From Planktomarina sp. (GTDB lineage: Bacteria; Pseudomonadota; Alphaproteobacteria; Rhodobacterales; Rhodobacteraceae), in assembly GCA_020630015.1 (NCBI GenBank), contig JAHDCF010000003.1, positions 54,124 to 118,123 on the forward strand: a DNA stretch of 64,000 nucleotides, written 5' to 3'. A program made the position numbers and the translations under genes. Positions 1 to 8,845 of this stretch are shown here, piece after piece. Below the pieces are notes generated by a model. The model had not been told where the DNA came from, searched no databases, and saw only the letters and a list, made by a program, of their open reading frames with translations. Within the stretch, counting starts at the first letter, position 1. Each line of letters starts with the position of its first letter.

Positions 1-68
1 ACCGCACGCACACTACCTCGTTGTGTTTTTTCCAACTATACGTGCTTAGGTTGTTTTTTCAATCGTCA

Positions 69-713
69 TTAAAAAGGCAAAGGTGCCGTAAACTGGTGCG
101 ACTTTCCGCCATCAGGATGCTTTAATCGCAATCGATGCGCGTGCAACATGAGCCTGTCAAAATCTTGAGCTGCACCATCGGCATAAAACGGATCACCCAA
201 AATGGGATGACCCAATGCCAACATATGTACCCGCAATTGATGCGAACGCCCAGTTTTAGGGAACATTTGCATGCGTGTTTCATATTCAGACCGCGACAAA
301 ACTTTCCATTCCGTCAATGCCTTGCGTCCCGTCTCATGGCAGACTTTCTGTTTTGGCCGATTTGGCCAATCCACAATCAGAGGCAAATCAACTTCACCAG
401 AATCTTGCGCAACCACACCCCAAAGACGGGCAACGTAGGTTTTTTTGATGAAACGCTTTTCAAACTGCAAGCCAAGATGACGCTGAGCATGAGGTGTGAC
501 AGCAAAGACCATGACACCAGATGTATCGCGATCCAATCGATGAACCAAAAGAGCAGTGGGAAACACCGCCTGAACACGGGATAACAGACAATCCGCTAAG
601 TGTTCCCCTTTGCCAGGCACACTCAGCAGGCCACTGGGCTTGTTCACGACAATGATTTCATGGTCGTCATAAATTATGTCCAATGGGCTTTGGGGCGGTG
701 AATACAGGGTCAT
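69..713 (-). CDS. RluA-family RNA pseudouridine synthase
   Basis: 214 aa. It isomerises uridine to pseudouridine in rRNA and/or tRNA. The family signature HRLDRDTSG is at residues 58-66, with catalytic Asp61. The N-terminal part with VNKPSGLLSVPG and the C-terminal GRSHQLRVHM motif are both present, so the single catalytic domain is complete. No S4 domain precedes it, which favours the short RluA type (dual 23S rRNA/tRNA specificity in E. coli) over RluC/RluD. Substrate is inferred only from this architecture. The 68 bases to its left, up to the window edge, show no clear terminator or gene. Confidence 0.9.
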   Translation of the reverse strand: MTLYSPPQSPLDIIYDDHEIIVVNKPSGLLSVPGKGEHLADCLLSRVQAVFPTALLVHRLDRDTSGVMVFAVTPHAQRHLGLQFEKRFIKKTYVARLWGVVAQDSGEVDLPLIVDWPNRPKQKVCHETGRKALTEWKVLSRSEYETRMQMFPKTGRSHQLRVHMLALGHPILGDPFYADGAAQDFDRLMLHAHRLRLKHPDGGKSHQFTAPLPF

Positions 714-761
714 TCTACGGCCCCTACTCCATTTTCTGGATGCCGGGAATACCTTGGTTCA

Positions 762-791
762 AATTGAAAAGGGAGGGGTCACCCTCCCTTT
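762..791 (-). terminator. Rho-independent terminator of the GcvT-dehydrogenase operon
   Basis: A perfect 10-bp stem (768-777 with 782-791) has a 4-nt loop. On the minus strand it is followed by a T-rich tract. It lies about 55 bases after the stop of the upstream dehydrogenase and before the rluA-like gene, so it probably ends the catabolic transcript. Confidence 0.7.
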
Positions 792-844
792 CACATGCGT
801 TTGGGGCATGTATCAATTTCCACCACCAATGATGGGCATGCCAA

Positions 845-3289
845 TCAGACTTTAACACGCTCCGATTTCGGATCGTAGAAAGGTTTCGACGAAACTTCAG
901 CCGCGACACGTGTGCCTGCCACGTCGATTTCATAGGTTGAAGCCAGAACATCAGCCAGCTTCTCACCCTGACACGGCACATAGCCCATACCCATCGCCGC
1001 GCCCATGTGGTGGCCATAGGTGCCTGATGACAGGTAGCCCATAACCTCACCATCGCGCAGAATGGTTTCGTTGTGATACAAAAGCGGCTCACTATCTTTA
1101 AGTTTGAATTGAAGCAAACGCTGCGAAACGCCTTCTTCTTTTTTCTTCAACACAGCGTCGCGGCCGATGAAGTCAGGCTTGTCGGTTTTCACGGCAAAGC
1201 CAAGGCCCGCCTCAACAACGTGGTCTTCCGACGTGATGTCATGCCCGAAGTGGCGGAAGCCTTTTTCGATGCGGCATGTATCCATCATGTGCATGCCGCA
1301 CAGCTTCAGATCCAGTGACTGGCCGGCGTCATGCAGTGTTTCAAAAACATGGCCCGCCATATCTGCAGAAACATAGATCTCCCAACCCAGTTCACCCACA
1401 TAGGTCACGCGGTGCGCGCGCGCCATCGCCATACCCAGTTCGATTTCTTGCGCCGTACCAAACGGGTTGGTGTCGTTGCTGAAATCCGCAGGTGAAACCA
1501 GTTCCAGCAGCTTACGGCTGTTCGGCCCCATCACCGCCAGTACGCCTTCGCCTGCTGTCACATCGGTGATGACAACGTTGAAGTCACCTTTGTGGCGCTC
1601 CATCCAAGTCTGGTCTGCCAAGCGTGTGGCGGCAGGTGTTACAACGACATAGGCCGTTTCTGTTAGGCGCGTGACGGTGACGTCAGCCTCAATCCCGCCA
1701 GTCCGGTTCAGGAACTGCGTGTAAACGATCTTGCCGTTTTCAACATCGTACTGCCCTCCGCCAACATAGTTCATAAAGGCGGTGGCATCCGGGCCTTCGA
1801 CACGGATTTTGCCGAAGGATGACATGTCATACATGCCGACATTGGTGCGGATCGCATTGTGTTCAGCCGCCACATTGTCAAAGAAGTTCTGACGCTTCCA
1901 CGAATATTCGTACTCCGGTGTCTGGCCTTCGTTCGCAAACCAGTTGGCCCGTTCCCAACCGGCCAGTTCGCCCATTACCGCACCGTTTTGCATCAGGTGG
2001 TGATGGAACGGCGTGCGGCGCACACCGCGGGCCGTTGCCTTTTGGCGATAGGGGTAGTGGTCGGCATACAGCAGGCCCAAGGTTTCTTTTGACCGTTCGA
2101 ACAGATAGGTCTTGTTGCCCTGGAATGGTTGCATCCGGCTGATGTCCACATCGCCCAGATCAAACGGTTTTTCACCGCTGTCCATCCATTCCGCCAGCGC
2201 CTGACCCGCGCCACCTGCGGATTGAATACCAATTGAGTTAAAGCCCGCAGCCACCCAAACATTGTCCATCTCGGGTGCAAGGCCAAGGTGATAGGCATCA
2301 TCAGGCGTAAAACTCTCAGGGCCGTTAAAGAAGGTATGAATCCCCGCCTCAGCCAACATCGGAAGGCGTTCGCACGCGGCTTCCAGGATTGGTTCAAAGT
2401 GGTCGAAATCTTCCGGCAGCTGATCGAATTCGAAGTTCGCCGGAATACCATCCATCGCCCACGGCTTTGCGTTGGGTTCAAACGCGCCCAACAGCATTTT
2501 GCCCGCGTCTTCTTTATAGTACGCGCATTCATCCGGAACACGTAGCACCGGTTGTTGTGTCAGCCCTTCGATGGCTTCCGTCACGATATAGAAGTGCTCA
2601 CACGCGTGCAGGGGCACGTTTACACCCAGCATGCGGCCCACTTCGTGACCCCACATGCCGCCGCAGTTCACGACCATCTCAGTCTCGATGGTGCCGCTAT
2701 CGCCGGCCTCGTTCGTCCAATCAACGCTTTTGATGCGGCGGCCTTCTTTGGCCACGGCTACAGCCTTGGTGCGTTCGATAACTTTCGCACCCATCTGGCG
2801 CGCACCTTTGGCCAATGCCAATGCGATGTTGGCCGGATCACCTTGCCCGTCCAGCGGCAACCAAACACCCGCCGTCACACCATCGATGTTCAGATGTTCG
2901 TATTTCGCCTTCACTTCATCAGGGCTGATTTCTTCAACCTCCACACCAAAGGCGCGGGCCATGGCCGCTTGGCGAAAAATCTCTTCCTTACGCTCATCGG
3001 TCAGGGCAACGGTGATCGAACCACACCGTTTGAAGCCTGTGGCAACACCGGTTTCAGCTTCCAAGTCACCGTACAGTTCCTGACTATATTTCGCGAGCTT
3101 GGTCATGTTCGCAGTCGCGCGCAATTGCGCAATCAGGCCCGCTGCGTGCCATGTTGTGCCGCTGGTCAGCTGCTTGCGTTCCAGCAGTACAACGTCTTTC
3201 CAACCCTTTTTGGCCAAGTGGTAGGCCACGGAACATCCGATAACACCCCCGCCGATAATTACGACGCGTGCTTTGCTTGGTACGCTCAT
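845..3289 (-). CDS. FAD-dependent dehydrogenase with GcvT domain (sarcosine/dimethylglycine dehydrogenase type), copy 1
   Basis: 814 aa. Members oxidatively demethylate N-methyl amines (dimethylglycine, sarcosine) and pass the one-carbon unit to tetrahydrofolate. Order: Rossmann FAD motif GGGVIG at 13-18; TTWHAAG around His48, the region where the FAD-linked His lies in mammalian homologues; DAO domain to about 400; linker domain; GcvT and GcvT-C domains from about 470 to the end. Start chosen at the ATG at 3289, behind a GGGATG-type site and 4 bases after the upstream LysE stop. It is the last gene of the island and GC-richer than the small genes beside it. Which N-methyl substrate it uses cannot be read from sequence; with the second copy in the island, one may act on dimethylglycine and one on sarcosine. 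Confidence 0.85.
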   Translation of the reverse strand: MSVPSKARVVIIGGGVIGCSVAYHLAKKGWKDVVLLERKQLTSGTTWHAAGLIAQLRATANMTKLAKYSQELYGDLEAETGVATGFKRCGSITVALTDERKEEIFRQAAMARAFGVEVEEISPDEVKAKYEHLNIDGVTAGVWLPLDGQGDPANIALALAKGARQMGAKVIERTKAVAVAKEGRRIKSVDWTNEAGDSGTIETEMVVNCGGMWGHEVGRMLGVNVPLHACEHFYIVTEAIEGLTQQPVLRVPDECAYYKEDAGKMLLGAFEPNAKPWAMDGIPANFEFDQLPEDFDHFEPILEAACERLPMLAEAGIHTFFNGPESFTPDDAYHLGLAPEMDNVWVAAGFNSIGIQSAGGAGQALAEWMDSGEKPFDLGDVDISRMQPFQGNKTYLFERSKETLGLLYADHYPYRQKATARGVRRTPFHHHLMQNGAVMGELAGWERANWFANEGQTPEYEYSWKRQNFFDNVAAEHNAIRTNVGMYDMSSFGKIRVEGPDATAFMNYVGGGQYDVENGKIVYTQFLNRTGGIEADVTVTRLTETAYVVVTPAATRLADQTWMERHKGDFNVVITDVTAGEGVLAVMGPNSRKLLELVSPADFSNDTNPFGTAQEIELGMAMARAHRVTYVGELGWEIYVSADMAGHVFETLHDAGQSLDLKLCGMHMMDTCRIEKGFRHFGHDITSEDHVVEAGLGFAVKTDKPDFIGRDAVLKKKEEGVSQRLLQFKLKDSEPLLYHNETILRDGEVMGYLSSGTYGHHMGAAMGMGYVPCQGEKLADVLASTYEIDVAGTRVAAEVSSKPFYDPKSERVKV

Positions 3290-3293
3290 CCCA

Positions 3294-3926
3294 TCATCCC
3301 TTTTCAATCTCGAAGTCTTTGAAGGCCAGCACTGCGGCGGCCGCAATCATCAGGCCACCAGAGACGCGCGTAAGCACCGGCCCCTGAAGCCAAACCAGTT
3401 TTGTTTTCACGCGATCAGCCCCCCAGCCGTAGGCAAACAGCTGAACCCCATCGACCAGCACATAGGTCGCGCCCAAGATCAAAAGCTGGGGCACCAAAGG
3501 CGCAGATGGATCCAGAAACTGGGGGAATAAGGCCGCAAAGAAGATCACTGCCCAAGGGTTTGCCATTGCAGTCACAAAACCTTGGCCAAACAGCTTGCGC
3601 AGGCGTGTGTGTTGGGCGGCTTCCAACCCTTGCGGTTCAACCTGGCCAAACAGCATTTTCAGGCCAAGATACAAAAGAAAGGCCACACCGGCCCATTTGA
3701 TCGCCATAAGTGCCCAAGCCGTTGTGGCCAACACGGCTGCCAAACCAAAGGCCGCCACAATCATCTGCACCATATTTGCAGATAAATCACCGGCAATCGT
3801 CGCGAGGTTCCGTTTGGGTCCATGACGCATACCATTCGCAATCGAAAGCAATTCGGTACTGTCCGGCGGCCCTGTGAAAAAGACCGCCAAAGTGACAAGA
3901 TAAAGGCTGTAGACCTCCCACGTCAT
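3294..3926 (-). CDS. LysE/RhtB-family exporter, copy 1
   Basis: 210 aa from the ATG at 3926. Hydrophobic throughout, about six membrane segments. It has the family pattern: an N-terminal segment ending in TGPPDS (usually TPGP), a central hydrophilic loop, and FVTAMANPWAVIFFAALFPQF matching the FLTNxxNPKxxLFF region. It probably exports an amino acid or small metabolite through the inner membrane. The start overlaps the stop of the preceding membrane-protein gene (ATGA, 3923-3926) and its stop sits 4 bases before dehydrogenase copy 1. It is therefore translationally coupled to the pathway and may export a product such as glycine, sarcosine or methionine (inference). A further in-frame Met at 3953 is possible. 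Confidence 0.85.
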   Translation of the reverse strand: MTWEVYSLYLVTLAVFFTGPPDSTELLSIANGMRHGPKRNLATIAGDLSANMVQMIVAAFGLAAVLATTAWALMAIKWAGVAFLLYLGLKMLFGQVEPQGLEAAQHTRLRKLFGQGFVTAMANPWAVIFFAALFPQFLDPSAPLVPQLLILGATYVLVDGVQLFAYGWGADRVKTKLVWLQGPVLTRVSGGLMIAAAAVLAFKDFEIEKG

Positions 3927-4342
3927 GTCGTAGCCCAATAAAGAAACAGACATCCAGCATAGAACCAATCCACGGTCACACACCCGCTGGTATACCACTT
4001 GAAAAACACGGTTCCGTTTCCGCTGTGCTTTAGCAAATCCCAAACCCCATGCAAAAAGATCGCGGTAACGACAAAAAGAGGGTTCCAAAGGCCGAGGATC
4101 GACATTGCAATCAAACCGGAGGCAATTGTTGTCTCAAGTGAGAAGAAATTTCCAGCTTTGACGGCAGCCCAAGGGTAGGTGAAATTCATTATTACTGAAA
4201 AGAACACTGCCAAGGGCCAAACCGTTTCAACTGGCAAGCTCGCATGAGTCACAATGATCCCCAGAACATAGATCGTGCACAGCACCTTGAGGCCCATAAA
4301 ATTTCTGGTCCAAATGGATTCGTGACTATTGATCCAGCTCAT
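3923..4342 (-). CDS. small inner-membrane protein, unknown function
   Basis: 139 aa with four hydrophobic segments (about residues 17-35, 40-58, 70-90 and 115-137) and short loops. Polar or charged residues inside the membrane part include the HGVWDLLKH stretch. I do not recognise a named family. It overlaps the preceding PNPOx-like gene (ATGA, 4339-4342) and the following LysE gene (ATGA, 3923-3926). It is thus a fixed member of this coupled run and probably serves the same pathway, perhaps as a transporter accessory or membrane anchor (speculative). Confidence 0.7.
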   Translation of the reverse strand: MSWINSHESIWTRNFMGLKVLCTIYVLGIIVTHASLPVETVWPLAVFFSVIMNFTYPWAAVKAGNFFSLETTIASGLIAMSILGLWNPLFVVTAIFLHGVWDLLKHSGNGTVFFKWYTSGCVTVDWFYAGCLFLYWATT

Positions 4343-4794
4343 GGATACATTTCCGAATACTTGGTCTTGTAGAGGGCTATCATCTCCTCCTCGGTCACGC
4401 CATCGTCATACGGGGGCGTTGATAGGGGCTTGCAGGCCGTCACATCGATCAAGACAATTGCGTTTATTCGACCTTCAAGTTCACCCCACACATCACTCCA
4501 TTGTGGGGCGAGCTTTTCATATTCTTGTGTTCCCCGCCGTATAACCCGTGTGTCACCCCGTACCCGGCATCCCTTTCTGGTGAAGGCATCAACAAAGTTA
4601 ACTTCCACTTCTGGACTGTGGCCAATATTCTGCAAAGTTCCCGGTGATCTGATTTCACCAAAAGCTATTGTCGCATCATCCAACACCACAAAAGTGCCCT
4701 TGGGGCTAACGGCCGGACGCCCGCCGGGTGTGACGCTGGCCACAAATCCAAGACGGACACGTTCGATTGTTTGAATGGCGGACGGGTTTAACAT
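4339..4794 (-). CDS. pyridoxamine 5'-phosphate oxidase-fold (flavin-binding split barrel) protein
   Basis: 151 aa. The N-terminal GFVASVTPGGRPAVSPKGTFVVLDD and the IAFGEIRSPGTLQNI segment are typical of small PNPOx-like FMN or F420/heme-binding split barrels. These act as oxidases, reductases or flavin carriers; the substrate is unknown. It is too short and lacks the C-terminal region of true PdxH. The ATG at 4794 shares its A with the stop of the upstream methyltransferase (TGATG); a GTG at 4797 is an alternative. Its place between the methyltransferase and exporter genes suggests a redox role in the same pathway (inference). Confidence 0.75.
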   Translation of the reverse strand: MLNPSAIQTIERVRLGFVASVTPGGRPAVSPKGTFVVLDDATIAFGEIRSPGTLQNIGHSPEVEVNFVDAFTRKGCRVRGDTRVIRRGTQEYEKLAPQWSDVWGELEGRINAIVLIDVTACKPLSTPPYDDGVTEEEMIALYKTKYSEMYP

Positions 4795-5663
4795 CACTTT
4801 CCTTTGAACTCTGCTGCCAACGCTGCGATATGCGCCGGGCCCACTTCACAACACCCACCAATCATTGTGGCCCCAAGATCAGCCCAAGTTTTAGCAAATT
4901 CCAAATAATCTGCCGGTCCCAAATCAGTGCGCGTCTTTAGAATATCAACGGTGGCACCCACCTTATTGAAATCCGCGTGGATGCCCGTAAATCCATTGGC
5001 ATACGCCCCAAAGGGAACATCTGCTTGCGCCAAAATTGGCAGGCCCTGTGAAACCACCTCTGGCAATGAACAATTTAGATTCACAAAGGCCGGTTTGAAT
5101 TCTTCAATCAATGGAAACACTTCTTCCAATGCCTCTCCGGATCGCAGTTTTGTCCCTTCGGCATCATCCACCGTCAAAGACAACCAAACCGGCAAGCCCG
5201 TTTCAGCACACCCCAAAAGACCGCCGCGCGCCTGATCCACGCTTGCCATGGTTTCCAGTATGTGCACATCCACATATTGTGACTGGCGTTTGGCCAACGG
5301 GGCATAAGCCGCCGCCGCATCCGCAGCTGGAGGGGCTTTGTCAGGCTGATAAGAAAACCCCTGTGGGCCCATTGATCCGGCCACAATCCCACCACCGTTT
5401 GCGTCCCGTGCTGCCACCGCAATTTCACAGGCCAGTTCGGTCAATTCATCTATGCGCGGCAACAACCCTTCAGGTTCCAATCGATCTGGAAGAACGGCAT
5501 ATGTGTCTGTGGTCACGACATCCGCCCCTGCGGCAAAGTAATCATCATGAACAGCACGCACCAATTCAGGCGCATCCAACAAAGCCTGCGTTGACCAAAG
5601 GCCCGTCGCACGTCCCGCGCGGGCAATCAGCTCTTGCCCCAATCCACCGTCCAGAATGATCAT
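4794..5663 (-). CDS. homocysteine S-methyltransferase family protein (betaine- or S-methylmethionine-homocysteine type)
   Basis: 289 aa. Family enzymes move a methyl group from glycine betaine, DMSP or S-methylmethionine to homocysteine, making methionine. The zinc ligands are visible: Cys198 in NLNCS and the Cys271-Cys272 pair in IGGCCEVGP. The N-terminal LDGGLGQEL and the TTDTYAV segment at 51-57 fit the TIM barrel. Start is the ATG at 5663, behind an AAAGGA site. The length is nearer MmuM-like proteins than full BHMT. Its position between two dimethylglycine/sarcosine-dehydrogenase-type genes makes a betaine-like methyl donor most likely, yielding dimethylglycine for the neighbours (inference). 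Confidence 0.85.
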   Translation of the reverse strand: MIILDGGLGQELIARAGRATGLWSTQALLDAPELVRAVHDDYFAAGADVVTTDTYAVLPDRLEPEGLLPRIDELTELACEIAVAARDANGGGIVAGSMGPQGFSYQPDKAPPAADAAAAYAPLAKRQSQYVDVHILETMASVDQARGGLLGCAETGLPVWLSLTVDDAEGTKLRSGEALEEVFPLIEEFKPAFVNLNCSLPEVVSQGLPILAQADVPFGAYANGFTGIHADFNKVGATVDILKTRTDLGPADYLEFAKTWADLGATMIGGCCEVGPAHIAALAAEFKGK

Positions 5664-5727
5664 CGCTTGTCCTTTCTTCAAGACTAAGAAGTCTTTGCTG
5701 AATGAGGCATTGCCCCGAATATGTGGT

Positions 5728-5749
5728 GTGGGCGGATTGACCCGCCCAC
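5728..5749 (-). other. intercistronic hairpin between dehydrogenase copy 2 and the methyltransferase
   Basis: An 8-bp perfect GC-rich stem (5728-5735 with 5742-5749) lies about 10 bases past the stop of dehydrogenase copy 2. No T-tract follows on the minus strand. It is more likely an mRNA-stabilising or processing element, or a leaky attenuator, than a full terminator. Confidence 0.4.
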
Positions 5750-5758
5750 CCAATTTGA

Positions 5759-8206
5759 TCAAGCGCGGATGCGCACGTTTTCAGGATCCCACACGGGCTG
5801 ATCCGCCTGAACCGTCGCTTTGACACGATCGCCAAATACGTTGATTTCAACCTCTGTGCCAACAGCGTGCAAGCCGATATCCAGCATGGCCAGAACGTTG
5901 ATCTGGCCTGACCGGTAGCCCATGGCGCATGATGTTACGGCACCCACAACCTTATCACCTTGGTAAATCGGCGACATGTAAGGCGCATCGCAATCATGGT
6001 GATCCATGACCAGCGTGGCAAAGCGTTGTGTCACACCTTGCTGCTTTTCGGCCAGAATGGCTGCTTTACCCGGGAAATCTTGCGGTTTGTCCAGCTTAAC
6101 AAAGCGTTCCAAGCCACCTTCCAAGATGCTGTAGTCTGTTGAAAGGTCACCCTTCCAAGCGCGATAGCCCTTTTCAACACGCATCGAATTGAGCGCGTAC
6201 ATTCCGAACGGCACAGCACCTGCGCCAAGAACCGCATCAAAAATTTCAGCCGTATCTTCCATAGAAGAATGGATTTCCCAACCGAGTTCGCCCGCAAAAG
6301 AAACGCGCAACAGATGCACATTTTTGCCAGCCACTTTGCCGGGTTGATGGGTCAGCCAACCCAGTGAAAGATCGGCTTCTACACCCAACTTTTCGAAAGT
6401 TTCCCGTGTGGTCGGACCGCACACGATCAAAGTGTTGAAGTCACGGGTGTGATCGATCAATGACAAACCTTTTGGCAGCGCTTTCGACAAAACTTCAAAG
6501 TCGTGCCATTGCGCAGCAGCAGCGGTGATCAACGTGAACTTATCTTCTTCGTGGCGCACCAAAGACATCTCGGTCAGGATCTTGCCTTTGCTGTCGGCAA
6601 AATAGGCAAGGTTCATCCGACCGATCTTTGGCAAGGCGCCTGTGATCATACCGCGCAGCCATTCAGCCGCACCTTCACCTGACAGGTTGTACCGGCTGAA
6701 CCCGCACAGATCCAAAACGCCGCAACCATCACGAACGGCTTCGACTTCTTCTTTGATGCGCTGTTCCCACGGGCCGGAACGGCTCCATGTCTCAGTTGTT
6801 TCAACCGACGTGTCGTCGCCATCTTTGGCAAACCAGTTGGCCCGTTCCCATCCGTTGTACGCGCCCATCACGCCGCCCAGTTCGCGGATTTTAGCGTCAA
6901 CTGGTGACAATTTCTTGTCACGGCCTGCGGGCCATTCCTTTTGCGGAAAGTGGATGCCGTATTCATGGCCATAGGTTTCCAGCGCTTTGGCATGGCAATG
7001 ATCGTGGTCGGTGTAATCGGTATAACGGCGGGGGTCAGATGACCAATTGTCGGCTTCGGTTTCCCCATGGATGATCCATTCTGAAAGGATCTTACCCGCG
7101 CCACCGCCTTGCGCGATGCCGAACGTGAAAGAATGCCCTTCGAATGCGTTGCGCACACCGGGCATTGGGCCAATCATTGGCAGGCCGTCAGGGGCATAAG
7201 GGATCGGGCCATTGATGTTACGCGCGACACCTTGGGTACCCAAAATCGGAACGCGGGCCATGGCATCTTCAATGTACCATTCCAACCGCTCCAGATCATC
7301 CGGGTAAAGCTGGAAACTGAAATCTTCGGGCATCGGATCTTCGGGCGTGACCCAATGTGCCTTACAGTTCCGTTCGTATGGGCCTAAGTTCAGGCCGTGC
7401 TTGTCCTGACGCAGATAGTAAGAGCTGTCGACATCGCGCAGCAAAGGCACCTTGTGACCAACGTCTTTGGTCCATGCTTCAAGCTCGGGGATTTCATCGG
7501 TCAGGAAGTACTGGTGGCTCATCACAACCATAGGCACGGTGCGCCCGCCGAACGGCTTGAACATCTCGCCCACGCGCTGAGCATAATAGCCGGCGCAATT
7601 CACGACCTTTTCACAACGAATGTCGCCCTTGTCGGTTTTCACAATCCATTCATCACCGTCACGTTCAATACCGTTGACAGGGCAGAACCGTTCGATCTTT
7701 GCGCCCAGATCGCGGGCCCCTTTTGCCATTGCCTGCGTCAGCTGCGCGGGATCCATGTCACCGTCGTAGGGATCCCACATACCGCCTTCCAGATCATGAG
7801 TTTCCATGAAGGGGTGGGCTTCCTTCATTTCCTCATTGGTCATCATTTCAAGCGGAAGGCCCAGCGCCTGACCCTGTGCGCAGATCTTTTCGAATTCCAT
7901 CATGCGTTCTTTGGAATGCGCCAAACGCACCGAACCCGTGACGTGATAGTTGATCGGGTAATCTACGGCTTCGGCCAAACCGCGATACATCTCGGCCGAA
8001 TACCGCTGCATGTTCATCACCGCCCAATTGGGTGCAAAGTTCGGGCAGTTTCCGGCCGCATGCCAGGTTGAACCGGCTGTCAGTTCGTTCTTTTCCAAAA
8101 GAACACAGTCTGTCCAACCTTCTTTCGCCAAATGGTACAGAGTCGAGGTTCCGACGACCCCGCCGCCGATGATGACCACGCGGGCCGTGCTAGGAATATC
8201 AGCCAT
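5759..8206 (-). CDS. FAD-dependent dehydrogenase with GcvT domain (dimethylglycine dehydrogenase type), copy 2
   Basis: 815 aa, with the same layout as copy 1: FAD motif GGGVVG at 14-19, STWHAAG with His49 as candidate covalent FAD ligand, DAO-type oxidase half to about 410, then GcvT and GcvT-C domains (the GELGWEIH motif is clear). It oxidises N-methyl groups and transfers them to folate. The two copies are clearly diverged, for instance around the linker, so they are ancient paralogues with different substrates rather than a recent duplication. The ATG at 8206 follows a short leader behind the LysE copy 2 stop at 8219. It is GC-rich with mostly G/C third positions, unlike the small genes upstream. 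Confidence 0.87.
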   Translation of the reverse strand: MADIPSTARVVIIGGGVVGTSTLYHLAKEGWTDCVLLEKNELTAGSTWHAAGNCPNFAPNWAVMNMQRYSAEMYRGLAEAVDYPINYHVTGSVRLAHSKERMMEFEKICAQGQALGLPLEMMTNEEMKEAHPFMETHDLEGGMWDPYDGDMDPAQLTQAMAKGARDLGAKIERFCPVNGIERDGDEWIVKTDKGDIRCEKVVNCAGYYAQRVGEMFKPFGGRTVPMVVMSHQYFLTDEIPELEAWTKDVGHKVPLLRDVDSSYYLRQDKHGLNLGPYERNCKAHWVTPEDPMPEDFSFQLYPDDLERLEWYIEDAMARVPILGTQGVARNINGPIPYAPDGLPMIGPMPGVRNAFEGHSFTFGIAQGGGAGKILSEWIIHGETEADNWSSDPRRYTDYTDHDHCHAKALETYGHEYGIHFPQKEWPAGRDKKLSPVDAKIRELGGVMGAYNGWERANWFAKDGDDTSVETTETWSRSGPWEQRIKEEVEAVRDGCGVLDLCGFSRYNLSGEGAAEWLRGMITGALPKIGRMNLAYFADSKGKILTEMSLVRHEEDKFTLITAAAAQWHDFEVLSKALPKGLSLIDHTRDFNTLIVCGPTTRETFEKLGVEADLSLGWLTHQPGKVAGKNVHLLRVSFAGELGWEIHSSMEDTAEIFDAVLGAGAVPFGMYALNSMRVEKGYRAWKGDLSTDYSILEGGLERFVKLDKPQDFPGKAAILAEKQQGVTQRFATLVMDHHDCDAPYMSPIYQGDKVVGAVTSCAMGYRSGQINVLAMLDIGLHAVGTEVEINVFGDRVKATVQADQPVWDPENVRIRA

Positions 8207-8218
8207 TTAAAGACTCCC

Positions 8219-8845
8219 TCAGTCGATGATCAAACGGGCTGCCAGCCCGCCGAATAAGATTGCTGTGATTTTATTTAGAATCGTAACCCGCGCCCGAAGG
8301 GCATCGGCGAAATAGCCCGCAGCAGCCCCCAAACACAAAACGAACAGAAAGCCGTTGAAAGCGAATATCGCCCCCAACAGAATAATTTGTATCCAAACTG
8401 GACCAATCGTCGGGTCTGTGAATTGCGGGATAAACGCAAAAATAAACAAGGCTGTTTTCGGGTTTAAAACATTCGTTACAAAGCCCCGACGGATGGCCTG
8501 CCCTATGGAGGGCGCGGCCCGGCCTTGCCCCAGTTCATCGGATGAATTCCACGCCTGCCAAGCCATAAACAACAAATAAACAGCACCTGCATATCGGATA
8601 ATATCGTAAGATGCAGGATAAGCTAAAAGTAATGCAGATACCCCTGCAGCAGCCAACGCAATATGGATCAGAATGCCAAGGTTGATACCCAGCGCCGCCG
8701 CCATTCCGATCTTAGCACCACCTGCAATTCCACTTGCAGAAACGAAAACGAAATCGGCCCCCGGCGTGATATTGAGAAGAAGACCAGCAACAATAAAGGT
8801 CAACAATAGGGTTGGATCCAACCCGATCAACACATCCCAAAGCAT
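8219..8845 (-). CDS. LysE/RhtB-family exporter, copy 2
   Basis: 208 aa, six predicted membrane segments. The family signature is textbook: LLLNITPGADFVFVSASGIAGGAKIGM at the N-terminus and GFVTNVLNPKTALFIFAFIPQF in the middle. It is an inner-membrane exporter for an amino acid or related compound. The ATG at 8845 overlaps the stop of the GFA-family gene (TGATG). It lies directly upstream of dehydrogenase copy 2, so each dehydrogenase is preceded by its own LysE protein. Confidence 0.88.
   Translation of the reverse strand: MLWDVLIGLDPTLLLTFIVAGLLLNITPGADFVFVSASGIAGGAKIGMAAALGINLGILIHIALAAAGVSALLLAYPASYDIIRYAGAVYLLFMAWQAWNSSDELGQGRAAPSIGQAIRRGFVTNVLNPKTALFIFAFIPQFTDPTIGPVWIQIILLGAIFAFNGFLFVLCLGAAAGYFADALRARVTILNKITAILFGGLAARLIID

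Noticed and set aside
1..68. Left-edge sequence with CGCACGCACAC, considered as a repeat or a gene end
   Set aside because: Too short to judge and no motif, stem or frame is convincing.
2552..3322. 256-codon plus-strand frame opposite dehydrogenase copy 1
   Set aside because: Antisense shadow caused by high GC; the minus-strand gene has all family motifs.
7397..8071. 224-codon plus-strand frame opposite dehydrogenase copy 2
   Set aside because: Antisense shadow of a clear FAD/GcvT gene; no ribosome site, domain or signal.
845..8206. The two FAD/GcvT dehydrogenases considered as a recent tandem duplication
   Set aside because: Their sequences share motifs but differ widely along the length, so they are old paralogues.
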